A stretch of 41,614 nucleotides of DNA, taken from an uncultured Clostridia bacterium. Lineage in GTDB: Bacteria; Bacillota; Clostridia; TANB77; CAG-508. Location: NCBI GenBank assembly GCA_947626235.1, contig CANQRI010000002.1:1-41614 (forward strand), given 5' to 3'. The notes under the pieces were generated by a model. It did not search any database and was not told where the DNA came from. It saw nothing but the letters and a program-made list of their open reading frames with translations. Numbering within the stretch: position 1 is the first letter of the stretch; each line of letters starts with the position of its first letter. The position numbers were made by a program, and so were the translations under genes. This document shows, piece by piece, positions 34,294-41,614 of the stretch.

Positions 34294-35106
34294 ATGGATA
34301 ATGCTGTTAGTAATGTGACTGACCGGAATGAAATGATTTTAAATAATATGGGGCTTGCTATTAGTATAACAAATTCGTTTTATTTAACTAGACCTTCTAC
34401 TTCAGATGATTTTAATGATTTACTTTCTATTGCTGTATTGGGACTCATATCGGCAGTTGATACTTTTGATGCTTCTAGGAATATATGTTTTTCAAGTTAC
34501 GCATGTGAATGCATTAAAAATTCTTTAAGGCAATACTATAGAAGGGCTAACCGTGATAAATCCCATGTTGTTTGCTCTTTAGATGATTGTATTGGTTATC
34601 ATAAAGATGGCGACCCAAAAATTCGCGAAGAATATGTTCCCTCTGATGTTAATATTGAAAATAGCTTTTTAGAAAGAAATGAATTTTCTCGGTGCGTTAA
34701 TATTGTTTTAAATACTTTTAGCTCACTAAAAAAGGTTGTCTTTTTATATCATCTCTCGTGTACTTATCAATACGAAATGGCAGATATTCTTGGGCTTTCC
34801 CAGTCCTATATGTCAAGATTAATAAAAAGTAGCGAAAAGAAACTTAAATCTTTATACAATTCACGCCTTTTTAAAGAATGTGGAAAATACTTTTTTCAAA
34901 TATTAAGCAATGATTCGTATTTATTTAGAATTTATTTGCCAAGTATTGAAATTTGTATTAAGACCGAAAGAGTTTCTAGTGCATTAACTAACTTACTTTA
35001 TTATAAGTTTAATAAAACTGCACATTACTCTGAATTTGTGCTTCCAAAAGGTAAGGATTCTTTTTTCGCTATTGCATGCATTGTTCATGAGTTGGAATTG
35101 AATTAA
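34294..35106 (+). CDS. Sigma-70 family RNA polymerase sigma factor with extra C-terminal domain
   Basis: This 270-residue protein has region 2 at about 25-90: DDFNDLLSIAVLGLISAVDT (2.1-2.2, core binding), then FSSYACECIKNSLRQYYRR (2.3-2.4, -10 recognition). No region 3 helix-turn-helix is seen; an acidic linker (DGDPKIREEYVPSDVN) leads to region 4 at about 140-190 (YEMADILGLSQSYMSRLIKS, a clear helix-turn-helix with MSRLIK as the recognition part). The shape matches sporulation-type sigma factors, but residues ~195-270 form an added domain (YFFQILSNDSYLFRIYLPS to IACIVHELELN) of unknown kind. The start at ATG 34294 has CGGAGG 7 nt upstream. It is transcribed toward spoIIE, ending about 60 bp from it. 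Promoter specificity is unknown; a developmental role is inferred. Confidence 0.85.
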   Translation: MDNAVSNVTDRNEMILNNMGLAISITNSFYLTRPSTSDDFNDLLSIAVLGLISAVDTFDASRNICFSSYACECIKNSLRQYYRRANRDKSHVVCSLDDCIGYHKDGDPKIREEYVPSDVNIENSFLERNEFSRCVNIVLNTFSSLKKVVFLYHLSCTYQYEMADILGLSQSYMSRLIKSSEKKLKSLYNSRLFKECGKYFFQILSNDSYLFRIYLPSIEICIKTERVSSALTNLLYYKFNKTAHYSEFVLPKGKDSFFAIACIVHELELN

Positions 35107-35120
35107 TTCCTATTTAATGA

Positions 35121-35145
35121 GCGGGGTTAAATTACTTAACCCCGC
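35121..35145 (+). terminator. Perfect 10-bp hairpin between the convergent sigma-like and spoIIE genes
   Basis: GCGGGGTTAA and TTAACCCCGC pair perfectly around ATTAC, 14 bp after the stop of the plus-strand gene. There is only a weak T-run, so termination may be partial. The GGGGTTAA core matches that of the inverted repeat at 6585-6714, suggesting it belongs to the same repeat family. Confidence 0.6.
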
Positions 35146-35163
35146 CCTAATTTGTCCCATTTG

Positions 35164-35192
35164 TCTCAGTTGGGGACTGTCCCCAACTGAGA
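35164..35192. repeat. 29-bp perfect palindrome that encodes the SpoIIE C-terminus and stop
   Basis: TCTCAGTTGGGGAC and GTCCCCAACTGAGA flank a single central base. On the minus strand it is translated as SQLGTVPN followed by TGA, so the spoIIE reading frame ends inside the palindrome. Its GGGGAC core is shared with the other repeats in the window. Confidence 0.9.
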
Positions 35193-37811
35193 AGTTGATG
35201 ATATTTTGGCTACCATAACGGTCATATCGTCTTTTGGTTTTCCATAGCAATTGTCTATTGCTTCTTTTAAGATTATATCTGCTATTTTTTGACTATCTTC
35301 TGTTTGTATTTCTTCTAATAAAAATTGTAGCCATAGTTCTTTATTGGTGTATTGTGTGGTGGATTCTAGCACACCATCACTGCACATTACTATTATGTCT
35401 CCATCATTTAGGTCTTTATCATATACTACTAAGTCTATATCATTCATTATGCCTGTTGGTAATGATATTGATTTTAATATTTCTACATTTCTTTTATTTT
35501 TTATAAATGTTGGGCATGCCCCGTTTTTTATGAATTCTAATTTTTTTGCATATAGGTCTAGTATTGAAATGTCTAGTGTTGAATACATTTCGCCATCTTC
35601 TGCCATGTTTAGCGTTGAGTTTATTAACCTTAATGATGTGTCTTTGTCAAAGCCTGATGATAATAGCTTTTCTAGCATTGCTATTGCCATTTTGCTGTTT
35701 TTCCTTGCTTTTTGACCAGAACCCATTCCATCACTTATTGCTAATAAGTATTTTCCGTCTTCTAACCTTGTTTGAATACTTGTGTCACCAGACATTTTTG
35801 AGTCTGCTTTTGTTATTTTGGCTACCCCTATGCTTATTTTTTGTAGGTCATCTGATATGAATTCGTAGCTACATGTTGGTTTGTTTAACCTTAAGCCACA
35901 TTCTTGCTTTTGCAATATTACTTCTTGACCGATTGCTTTTGATATTGCTTTTGACATTTTTTTGATGTCACATACAGGCTTGTCCACATTTTTACATATG
36001 TCTGTGTATAGTGTGACTTGCATTCTGCCACTTTTCATTTTTCTTATGCTTATATTTTTTATTTCAATACTTCTTTGTTCTAGTAATATTCTTATTTCTT
36101 CTTTTTCTGCTTCAAATTCATTGCTTTCTTCTTTTGTATTTTCTTCTATTTCGTTTGCTAAATTTCCTATTGCTTTTGATACTTCTTCTAATTGGCTTGA
36201 TACTACTTTTTTGTTTTCGTCTATTTTCTTTTTCCATATGAAGCTTAGCTTGCTTACTCTATATGCATCATTTATTGTTTTTACTATTTGCATTATATCT
36301 TTGTCTATTTCAGTGTTTACCTTATTTTCTATACTGCTCTTTACTTCTCCTTCTTCCGTTATTTTACTGTCAATGCTTTCTGCTTCAAAGCCTAATATGT
36401 AGTTGTTGTGTGCCGCAAATACATTTATTAAGTCTTGCTTGTTTATTTCTTCTTTATTTAATAATATGTTGAATATATCTTCTATTATTGTGTTTTGCTT
36501 TTGGTTTTCTTCCTTTTCATATATTGATTTTGTCCCATCAATTTCATTTAAATCTTGAAAATATAAATCATCGAATAGTATATTTTCCTCTAAACCTTCT
36601 AAACTATTTTCTAATTCTTTTTGGAAAATTTTTAAGTTTTCTAATTCTTGTTTTTGTAATTCTTCTTCGTCTACTATGGTTGCTGCTGCCTCTTTATATG
36701 TTTTTGCTATTTGAGAAATTGTTTCAGACATACTGTTTAGTTTATATATTGTATCTTTGTTTTCTTCTAAGTTCCTATCAAAGGTTTCTGGTAGTAATGG
36801 TGTGTTTGGGTACATGTCTTGTATGTTTATTTTTATATTTTTTGGTACTGCTAAAAGCCCAATTGATGCTATTAATATTTCTTGAAATACTATTAAGTTT
36901 GATGTGTTTCCGTTTGCTACGTATGAAAGTATTATATTTCCTATTATGAACCCTAATATTACACCTATTTTACCAAATTTACTAAATATTCCTGCTATCA
37001 TTCCAGAAATTGCATAGGTGGCAACAAGTGTTGGCTCTCCATCGGCTATTATGCCTATTACTGCCCCTATTGTAACACCACTGCTAGCTCCTACTAATAT
37101 CCCGTTTTTCCAACCCATTATTAATACTATTAGTATGCACAAAATATTTCTTAATGAATATCCAAATATTGATGTATCACCTAATGCTGTTATTGCTATT
37201 GCTATAAGTAAACTTGCCCCCATAACTTCTTCTACGGAATAGGCTTGTTTACTGCCTATGTTTGTTAATACTGTTATTGAATTTACAAATATTTTATAAA
37301 ATACAAATGCACATATACTATATATTGTTGCTAGTAGTACGTCATACATTAATAGTATGTCAATGCCTTGGAATACTAACATTAAAATTTGAATTGAAAT
37401 GCATGAGAAAAATACTCTAAAACCTAATTTACGCTTTTCGTTTGAATCTTCTTCGTAGCGTGGAGGCTTTATTAATATTCCTACTAATAATACTAATAGT
37501 GTTAATACAAAATATAATACGCTTTGCCCTCCAAATGCTATCCAGGTGCCTACTACGGTAATTATGCTTAATACTCCTATTGGTTTGCAATTACTTAAAA
37601 CTGCCGCAATAACTGCTATTCCAAATGGTGCTAAGTTACTATCTCCACCTATACATACAAAAGAAAGCATAAAAGATATTATATATAATATTATTTGCTT
37701 TTTTGTAAAACTATTTTCTATTATCTCTTTTATTCTCGTTTTTCTATTTAATTCAACATCCTCATCTAGATTTTGATTGTCTTCAAAATCTTTTGATATA
37801 TTTTGAAACAT
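35166..37811 (-). CDS. spoIIE: Stage II sporulation protein E, membrane PP2C phosphatase
   Basis: This ~881-residue protein dephosphorylates SpoIIAA in the forespore, releasing sigma-F, and also binds FtsZ at the polar septum. The N-terminal third carries about ten membrane helices (IILYIISFMLSFVCIGGDSN, VLYFVLTLLVLLVGILIK and others). The middle (about 350-590) is a long helical linker, and the C-terminal PP2C-type domain shows metal and active-site motifs: YLLAISDGMGSGQKARKNS, DGDIIVMCSDGVLE and KPKDDMTVMVA. The ATG at 37811 is preferred, as GAGGTGG lies just upstream; the in-frame GTG at 37820 overlaps that site. The last eight residues (SQLGTVPN) and stop come from a palindromic repeat, so the native C-terminus has been replaced or extended. 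A Spo0A-type promoter may lie at 37846-37878. Confidence 0.95.
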   Translation of the reverse strand: MFQNISKDFEDNQNLDEDVELNRKTRIKEIIENSFTKKQIILYIISFMLSFVCIGGDSNLAPFGIAVIAAVLSNCKPIGVLSIITVVGTWIAFGGQSVLYFVLTLLVLLVGILIKPPRYEEDSNEKRKLGFRVFFSCISIQILMLVFQGIDILLMYDVLLATIYSICAFVFYKIFVNSITVLTNIGSKQAYSVEEVMGASLLIAIAITALGDTSIFGYSLRNILCILIVLIMGWKNGILVGASSGVTIGAVIGIIADGEPTLVATYAISGMIAGIFSKFGKIGVILGFIIGNIILSYVANGNTSNLIVFQEILIASIGLLAVPKNIKINIQDMYPNTPLLPETFDRNLEENKDTIYKLNSMSETISQIAKTYKEAAATIVDEEELQKQELENLKIFQKELENSLEGLEENILFDDLYFQDLNEIDGTKSIYEKEENQKQNTIIEDIFNILLNKEEINKQDLINVFAAHNNYILGFEAESIDSKITEEGEVKSSIENKVNTEIDKDIMQIVKTINDAYRVSKLSFIWKKKIDENKKVVSSQLEEVSKAIGNLANEIEENTKEESNEFEAEKEEIRILLEQRSIEIKNISIRKMKSGRMQVTLYTDICKNVDKPVCDIKKMSKAISKAIGQEVILQKQECGLRLNKPTCSYEFISDDLQKISIGVAKITKADSKMSGDTSIQTRLEDGKYLLAISDGMGSGQKARKNSKMAIAMLEKLLSSGFDKDTSLRLINSTLNMAEDGEMYSTLDISILDLYAKKLEFIKNGACPTFIKNKRNVEILKSISLPTGIMNDIDLVVYDKDLNDGDIIVMCSDGVLESTTQYTNKELWLQFLLEEIQTEDSQKIADIILKEAIDNCYGKPKDDMTVMVAKISSTSQLGTVPN

Positions 37812-37845
37812 CCTTACCACCTCTTACTTTTTTTATTATGCTTTT

Positions 37846-37878
37846 ATTGTAGTACAAGCTTTGTTAATTATTTGTCGA
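37846..37878 (-). promoter_or_regulatory. Possible Spo0A-dependent spoIIE promoter
   Basis: TCGACA (37873-37878), a 21-nt spacer and TACAAT (37846-37851) lie on the minus strand. The -35 overlaps TTTGTCGATT on the opposite strand, close to the Spo0A box (TTTGTCGAA type). In Bacillus subtilis, spoIIE uses a sigma-A promoter with an over-long spacer that Spo0A activates; the same layout here is suggestive but not proven. Confidence 0.45.
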
Positions 37879-38024
37879 TTTTGCTCCCATAATAAAAAAA
37901 GTTTTTTACAACTTGTGATATTTTTTTCTATTATTTTTCTCTTTTTCTTTTATTTTTTATCTCTTTTGTGAATAACTTACTATATTTTATCGTATAATGG
38001 TAGAAAATACAAGTGTTTAAAATA

Positions 38025-38065
38025 AAAAATAAGCATAGCGCTCAATTTGTGCTGTGCTTATTTTT
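38025..38065 (-). terminator. Intrinsic terminator of yqeY (bidirectional shape)
   Basis: AAAAATAAGCATAGC and GCTGTGCTTATTTTT pair with one mismatch around an 11-nt loop, with A/T tracts on both sides. It lies 13 bp past the yqeY stop and insulates spoIIE from readthrough. Confidence 0.85.
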
Positions 38066-38077
38066 ATTTTCCTTCTT

Positions 38078-38518
38078 TTAGGCTAATTTTTCTTTTACTA
38101 TTTCGTTTATTGTTTTTCCGTCTGCTGCTGCACCTATTTTTTCTTTAGCTGATTTCATTACCATTCCCATGTCTTTCATTGATGTTGCACCAACTTCTTT
38201 TATAACTTCTTCTACTATTTTTTCTATTTCTTCTTTGCTTAATGGTTTTGGTAAATATTCTGCTAATATTGCTATTTCTCCATTTACTTGATCTATTAAG
38301 TCTTGTCTTCCACTTTTCTCATAGTCTGGTAATGAGTCTTTTCTCTTTTTAGATTCTTTTGCTATTATTTCTATTATTTGCTCATCATTTAGCTCTATTT
38401 TTTTGTCCTTTTCTACTTGCAATATTGCTGCTCTTACCATTTGAATTACATTTTTCCTTAGTACATTTTTCTCTTTCATAGATTCTTTCATGTCCTCTAA
38501 TAATTTTTCTTTTAACAT
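38078..38518 (-). CDS. yqeY: GatB/YqeY domain-containing protein
   Basis: This 146-residue protein matches the YqeY family, which resembles the tRNA-binding tail of the GatB amidotransferase subunit. Typical segments are MKEKNVLRKNVIQMVRAAIL, KKRKDSLPDYEKSGRQDLID, EIAILAEYLPKPLSKEEIEK and the C-terminal GATSMKDMGMVMKSAKEKIG. The exact role is unknown; a link to tRNA metabolism is inferred from the fold. AAGGGA precedes the ATG. It follows rpsU, a very common pairing in Firmicutes, but here the rpsU terminator and a GGGACGG repeat separate the two, so yqeY may need its own promoter. Confidence 0.94.
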   Translation of the reverse strand: MLKEKLLEDMKESMKEKNVLRKNVIQMVRAAILQVEKDKKIELNDEQIIEIIAKESKKRKDSLPDYEKSGRQDLIDQVNGEIAILAEYLPKPLSKEEIEKIVEEVIKEVGATSMKDMGMVMKSAKEKIGAAADGKTINEIVKEKLA

Positions 38519-38543
38519 ATTAAATCCCTTTCCTTTCTTTTTT

Positions 38544-38580
38544 GTCTGTCCCTAATTTCCGGATTTTTAGAACCGTCCCC
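38544..38580. repeat. GGGACGG repeat element, copy D, between rpsU terminator and yqeY
   Basis: The plus strand reads GTCTGTCCCTAATTTCCGGA then TTTTTAGAACCGTCCCC, matching the core of copies A, B and C with two or three changes. The outer stem is missing. Unlike the others it lies upstream of a start codon (yqeY, 26 bp away) rather than at a stop. Confidence 0.85.
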
Positions 38581-38587
38581 AAACAAA

Positions 38588-38607
38588 AAGGCTGAAAATT
38601 AAGCCTT
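38588..38607 (-). terminator. Intrinsic terminator of rpsU
   Basis: On the minus strand AAGGCT and AGCCTT pair around TAATTTTC and are followed by TTTTTGTTT. It lies about 25 bp after the rpsU stop codon. Confidence 0.8.
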
Positions 38608-38632
38608 GCATTAACTTTCAACCCTTATTATA

Positions 38633-38803
38633 TTAAAACTTTCTTTTTCTTGCAGCCTCTGATTTTTTCTTTCTTTTAACACTTGGCTTTTCGTAATGTT
38701 CCCTTTTACGTACCTCTTGCAATACTCCATTTCTTGCGCATTGCCTTTTAAACCTTCTTAAGGCGTCTTCTATATTTCCATTATTTACTTTTACTTCTGA
38801 CAT
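38633..38803 (-). CDS. rpsU: 30S ribosomal protein S21
   Basis: This 56-residue basic protein reads [56 protein letters not shown]. It is a clear match to bS21 in sequence and length. S21 sits on the small subunit near the 3' end of 16S rRNA and helps initiation. The start ATG 38803 is preceded by GGAGGGG about 6 nt upstream, and the stop TAA is at 38633. It has its own promoter (38889-38918) and terminator (38588-38607), so it looks monocistronic. It lies in the common rpsU-yqeY order. Confidence 0.96.
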   Translation of the reverse strand: MSEVKVNNGNIEDALRRFKRQCARNGVLQEVRKREHYEKPSVKRKKKSEAARKRKF

Positions 38804-38888
38804 TAATATTCCCCTCCTTCCAGTAATTACACTTCTTTGTGCGGGATATTTACTGATAGATTTTTATATCTTATCTTACATGTGTAAT

Positions 38889-38918
38889 ATTATATATTAA
38901 CTACTCGCTACTTGTCAA
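38889..38918 (-). promoter_or_regulatory. sigma-A promoter of rpsU
   Basis: TTGACA (38913-38918), an 18-nt spacer and TATAAT (38889-38894) on the minus strand, both hexamers perfect, predict a start near 38882 and a leader of about 80 nt. Confidence 0.75.
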
Positions 38919-38960
38919 TAGTTGGAAGAATTTTTTTAGGAATTAAAAATTAGTTAAACT

Positions 38961-39044
38961 ATTAAACTATTAGGGTCAGTCCCCAATAGTTTAATATTTT
39001 AATAAAAGCACTAAACTATTGGGGACTGACCCTAATAGTTTAAT
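38961..39044. repeat. Long inverted repeat (33-bp perfect arms) downstream of nrdG
   Basis: Arms 38961-38993 and 39012-39044 are perfect reverse complements around an 18-nt loop. The core is TAGGGTCAGTCCCCAATAG. The sequence leading in (TTAAACTATTAAACTATTAG) is the same as in the repeat at 6585-6714, but the inner part differs (GGTCAGTCCCC instead of GGACGGGG). It lies 12 bp beyond the nrdG stop and could act as its 3' hairpin. Confidence 0.93.
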
Positions 39045-39055
39045 GCTTTAATGTT

Positions 39056-39559
39056 TTAAAGATTTACTTGAACTATTTTGTGTTGTGCCAAACATTGTTG
39101 TATGTCTAATATTCTTTGGTTTTCTGATCCTTTGAATTTTAAGGTAGGATTTTTCTTTTCTTGTACGAATCTGCCGTCTACTAGAACGTCTATGTTTTTT
39201 AATGTTTCGTCTGTTACTTCATCGTTTCTTTGTTCTAGTTCCTCTAATGTATAGCCTGAATAGCACCATACATTAAAATTTGGTCTTACTTTTTTTACGT
39301 CTTTTATGAATTTTAATACTTCTGGAATGTTTTGCTTGCAAAGTGGTTCGCCTCCACTTATTGTTATTCCTTTTAGTATTGAATTTTCACATATTCTATC
39401 TATTATTTCTTGTTCATTGAATTCTGTTCCGTAGTTGTAGTCTTGAGCTGCTTTGTTTTGACATCCTGGACAATTGTGTGGGCAACCACTAACAAATAGT
39501 ACTGCTCTCCATCCTAATCCATTTGATATACTTTCATCATAAAATCCTGCCATTTTCAT
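39056..39559 (-). CDS. nrdG: Anaerobic ribonucleoside-triphosphate reductase activating protein
   Basis: This 167-residue radical-SAM enzyme makes the glycyl radical on NrdD. The cluster motif CPHNCPGC (Cys26, Cys30, Cys33; CX3CX2C) follows RAVLFVSG. GITISGGEPLCKQNI is the SAM-binding GGE motif, and VWCYSGYTLEEL and DVLVDGRFV are typical of NrdG. Length is normal. AGGAGG precedes the ATG. It lies 87 bp behind nrdD on the same strand, forming the expected nrdD-nrdG operon, and works under anaerobic conditions because its 4Fe-4S cluster and the glycyl radical are oxygen-sensitive. Confidence 0.97.
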   Translation of the reverse strand: MKMAGFYDESISNGLGWRAVLFVSGCPHNCPGCQNKAAQDYNYGTEFNEQEIIDRICENSILKGITISGGEPLCKQNIPEVLKFIKDVKKVRPNFNVWCYSGYTLEELEQRNDEVTDETLKNIDVLVDGRFVQEKKNPTLKFKGSENQRILDIQQCLAQHKIVQVNL

Positions 39560-39646
39560 AATTTATTCCTCCTATGTTGCACTTTTGTTAATTGCTTTTT
39601 TCTTTTAAAGTGATTAATTTCTAATAATTTATGTAATTAATTAACT

Positions 39647-41614
39647 TTATTGTGCTCCTTTTATTCCATTTTCTCCGTTTACGTGTGTTACTCTATCACG
39701 TAGCTCTGCAAGTTTTGCATTGTTCCAACGTGATGTTGTTCCTACTAAATATCCTGTTATTCTTTGTATTGTGTCTATGTTTTTACTTCCGCACATTGGG
39801 CATTCTTCCAATGTTGCATCTGAATTTTCGAATCCACAGTCCATACATCTTGAACGTGTATGGTTAACACTTCCATATCCCATGTTGTATTTGTCCATTA
39901 AGTCTACAACTGCTTCTATACTTTCTGGGTTGTGTGTTGCATCTCCATCTAGTTCTATGTAGAAGATGTGTCCTCCTTCTGTTATTGCATGATATGGTGC
40001 TTCTATTTTTGCTTTTTGCTCTGCTGTACATTTATACCATACAGGTACGTGATTTGAGTTTGTATAGTATTCTTTATCTGTTACTCCTAATATTGTTCCA
40101 TATTCTTTTCTATCTATTTTTGTAAATCTGCCTGATAAACCTTCTGCTGGTGTTGCTAATACTGAATAGTTTAAGTCATATCTTTCTGCATAATTTTCGC
40201 AACATTCATGTATTAAACCTACTATTTCTAATCCTAATTTTTGAGATTCTTCAGATTCTGCATGATGTTTTCCTGTTAATATTGTTAAACATTCTGCTAA
40301 ACCTATGAATCCTAAACCTAAAGTTCCTTGTTTTAATACTGGTGCTATTGAATCGTTTGGTTTTAAGTTTTCGCTTCCTTCCCATAAGCCACTCATTAAT
40401 AATGGGAATTGTTTTGCTACTGCTGTGCATTGGAATTTGTATCTATCGTATAATTGTCTTGCTGCTATATCACAATATTTTTCTAGCTTTTGCATAAATA
40501 TTTTCTTAACTGCTTTTTTGTATGGTGCTGTCATAAATTCTTCGCTACCTTTACCTAATACAAATTTTACTCCTGTTTGTTCTTGTGCTTCATATGCTGA
40601 TTCTATAGCTATTCTTACTATATTTAATGTAGTAAATGATAAGTTTCCTCTTCCTATAGATGTTTTTTCTCCGTGTCTATTTGCAAATACTCTTGTTCTA
40701 CAACCCATTGTTGCACATTCATATAAGTATCTGTTTGGATCATCTGCTTTCCATTTTTCATGTTGATTGAATGTTGCATCTAGGTTTATGTAATTTGGGA
40801 AAAATCTTTTTGCTGCTACTCTACATGATAGTTTGTATAAGTCATAGTTTCTATCTTCTGGTAAGTAGTTTACTCCTCTTTTTTTCTTCCATATTTGAAT
40901 TGGGAATATTGGTGTTTCGTTGTTTCCAACTCCTCTTTCTGTTGAAAGAAGTATTTCTCTAATTATACATCTTCCTTCTGGTGAAGTATCTGTTCCATAG
41001 TTTATTGAACTAAATACAACTTGATTTCCACCTCTTGAGTGTATTGTGTTCATGTTGTGTATAAATGCTTCCATTGATTGATGTACTCTTGATACTGTGT
41101 TGTTTATAGCTGCTTGTATGTCTCTTTCTTTTCCTTCTAGTTTTCCTAAATCTTTCTTTATATAATCTTCTGGTTGATAATCATATAAGTCTGATAAATC
41201 TTTTCCTAATAATTCTTCTATTTTTTTAACTTCTTCTTTATATGTCATTTTAACATATGGTGCTAAATAATAGTCAAATGCTGGTATGGCTTGTCCACCA
41301 TGCATTTCGTTTTGTACAGTTTCCATTGAGATACAGCCTAATATACTTGCTGTTTCTATTCTTTTTGCTGGTCTTGATGCTCCATGTCCTGCTCTAAATC
41401 CATTTTTTAATATTTTATCTAATGGGTGTTGTAAACATGTTAATGATTTTGTTGGATAATAGTCTTTGTCATGAATGTGTATGTAACCATTTTTAACTGC
41501 TTCTCTTGCTTCTGCTGATAATAAGAAATCATCTACGAATGGTTTTGTTGTTTCTGATGCAAATTTCATCATCATTCCTGCTGGTGTGTCTGCATTCATG
41601 TTTGCATTTTCTCT
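39647..41614 (-). CDS. nrdD: Anaerobic ribonucleoside-triphosphate reductase, class III (partial, N-terminus off the right edge)
   Basis: The frame is open to the right edge (655 codons seen). The ATG at 41599 is internal: the preceding codons read RENAN and join MNADTPAG, the family's ENAN-NADTP motif, so the N-terminal part, probably an ATP-cone domain, lies beyond the window. The enzyme reduces ribonucleoside triphosphates to deoxy forms with a glycyl radical. Visible hallmarks are HIHDKDYY, RGGNQVVFSSINYGTDTS, active-site cysteine region YECATMGCRTRVF, the zinc site CMDC and CPMC near the end, and the radical loop RITGYLVGTTSRWNNAKLAE. It is followed by its activase gene nrdG. Confidence 0.97.
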   Translation of the reverse strand, partial: RENANMNADTPAGMMMKFASETTKPFVDDFLLSAEAREAVKNGYIHIHDKDYYPTKSLTCLQHPLDKILKNGFRAGHGASRPAKRIETASILGCISMETVQNEMHGGQAIPAFDYYLAPYVKMTYKEEVKKIEELLGKDLSDLYDYQPEDYIKKDLGKLEGKERDIQAAINNTVSRVHQSMEAFIHNMNTIHSRGGNQVVFSSINYGTDTSPEGRCIIREILLSTERGVGNNETPIFPIQIWKKKRGVNYLPEDRNYDLYKLSCRVAAKRFFPNYINLDATFNQHEKWKADDPNRYLYECATMGCRTRVFANRHGEKTSIGRGNLSFTTLNIVRIAIESAYEAQEQTGVKFVLGKGSEEFMTAPYKKAVKKIFMQKLEKYCDIAARQLYDRYKFQCTAVAKQFPLLMSGLWEGSENLKPNDSIAPVLKQGTLGLGFIGLAECLTILTGKHHAESEESQKLGLEIVGLIHECCENYAERYDLNYSVLATPAEGLSGRFTKIDRKEYGTILGVTDKEYYTNSNHVPVWYKCTAEQKAKIEAPYHAITEGGHIFYIELDGDATHNPESIEAVVDLMDKYNMGYGSVNHTRSRCMDCGFENSDATLEECPMCGSKNIDTIQRITGYLVGTTSRWNNAKLAELRDRVTHVNGENGIKGAQ

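Noticed and set aside
1-41614. tRNA, rRNA or CRISPR arrays
   Set aside because: No cloverleaf-like segments with a TTCGA-type loop, rRNA-like GC-rich stretches or spacer arrays were noticed by eye; a dedicated scan was not possible.

Overview
The window (41.6 kb, very AT-rich) looks like a chromosome segment of a low-GC, anaerobic, spore-forming Clostridia-type Firmicute, probably an uncultured gut lineage. The evidence is spoIIE, a sporulation-like small-protein pair, an oxygen-sensitive class III ribonucleotide reductase (nrdD/nrdG), a DUF4321-radC-mreBCD-mrdA-minC cell-shape cluster, strong AGGAGG ribosome sites, and TTGACA/TATAAT-type promoters with 17-nt spacers. Naming a species would be guesswork.

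Layout, left to right. 1-4886 (minus) is the 5' part of a large secreted adhesin-like gene that runs off the left edge. 5295-5871 (plus) is an overlapping pair of small genes resembling clostridial spore-associated hypotheticals. 5942-12637 (minus) is the shape and division operon DUF4321-radC-mreB-mreC-mreD-mrdA-minC, with no minD or minE behind minC. 12916-14037 (minus) is an Rpn-family PD-(D/E)XK nuclease/transposase-like gene. 14464-26085 (minus) encodes one 3873-residue surface protein with an N-terminal membrane anchor, prealbumin-like (SpaA/Cna_B) domains, fourteen propeller-type repeats, four ~135-residue beta-rich repeats and MucBP domains. 26410-29070 (minus) holds ddl and murF for peptidoglycan precursors. 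29412-29903 (plus) is an unknown gene with a leader. 29972-34129 (minus) holds tatD, acpS, a clostridial hypothetical membrane protein and a WG-repeat protein. 34294-35106 (plus) is a sigma-70-family factor with an unusual C-terminal extension, convergent with spoIIE (35166-37811, minus). 38078-41614 (minus) holds yqeY, rpsU (57 codons with stop), nrdG and the C-terminal part of nrdD, which runs off the right edge.

Functionally the window is dominated by envelope biology: precursor synthesis (MurF, Ddl), the elongation machinery (MreBCD, PBP2), septum placement (MinC) and two very large surface proteins that share a homologous N-terminal module. Sporulation (SpoIIE, the sigma-like factor, the small gene pair) is a second theme.

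The most distinctive non-coding signal is a family of GGGACGG/GGGGAC-containing palindromic repeats at about seven sites. Most abut, or themselves supply, the stop codon of a minus-strand gene. One appears to have rewritten the C-terminus of SpoIIE and another may have truncated the giant adhesin. Three long minus-strand upstream regions also share a TCCGTAA motif.
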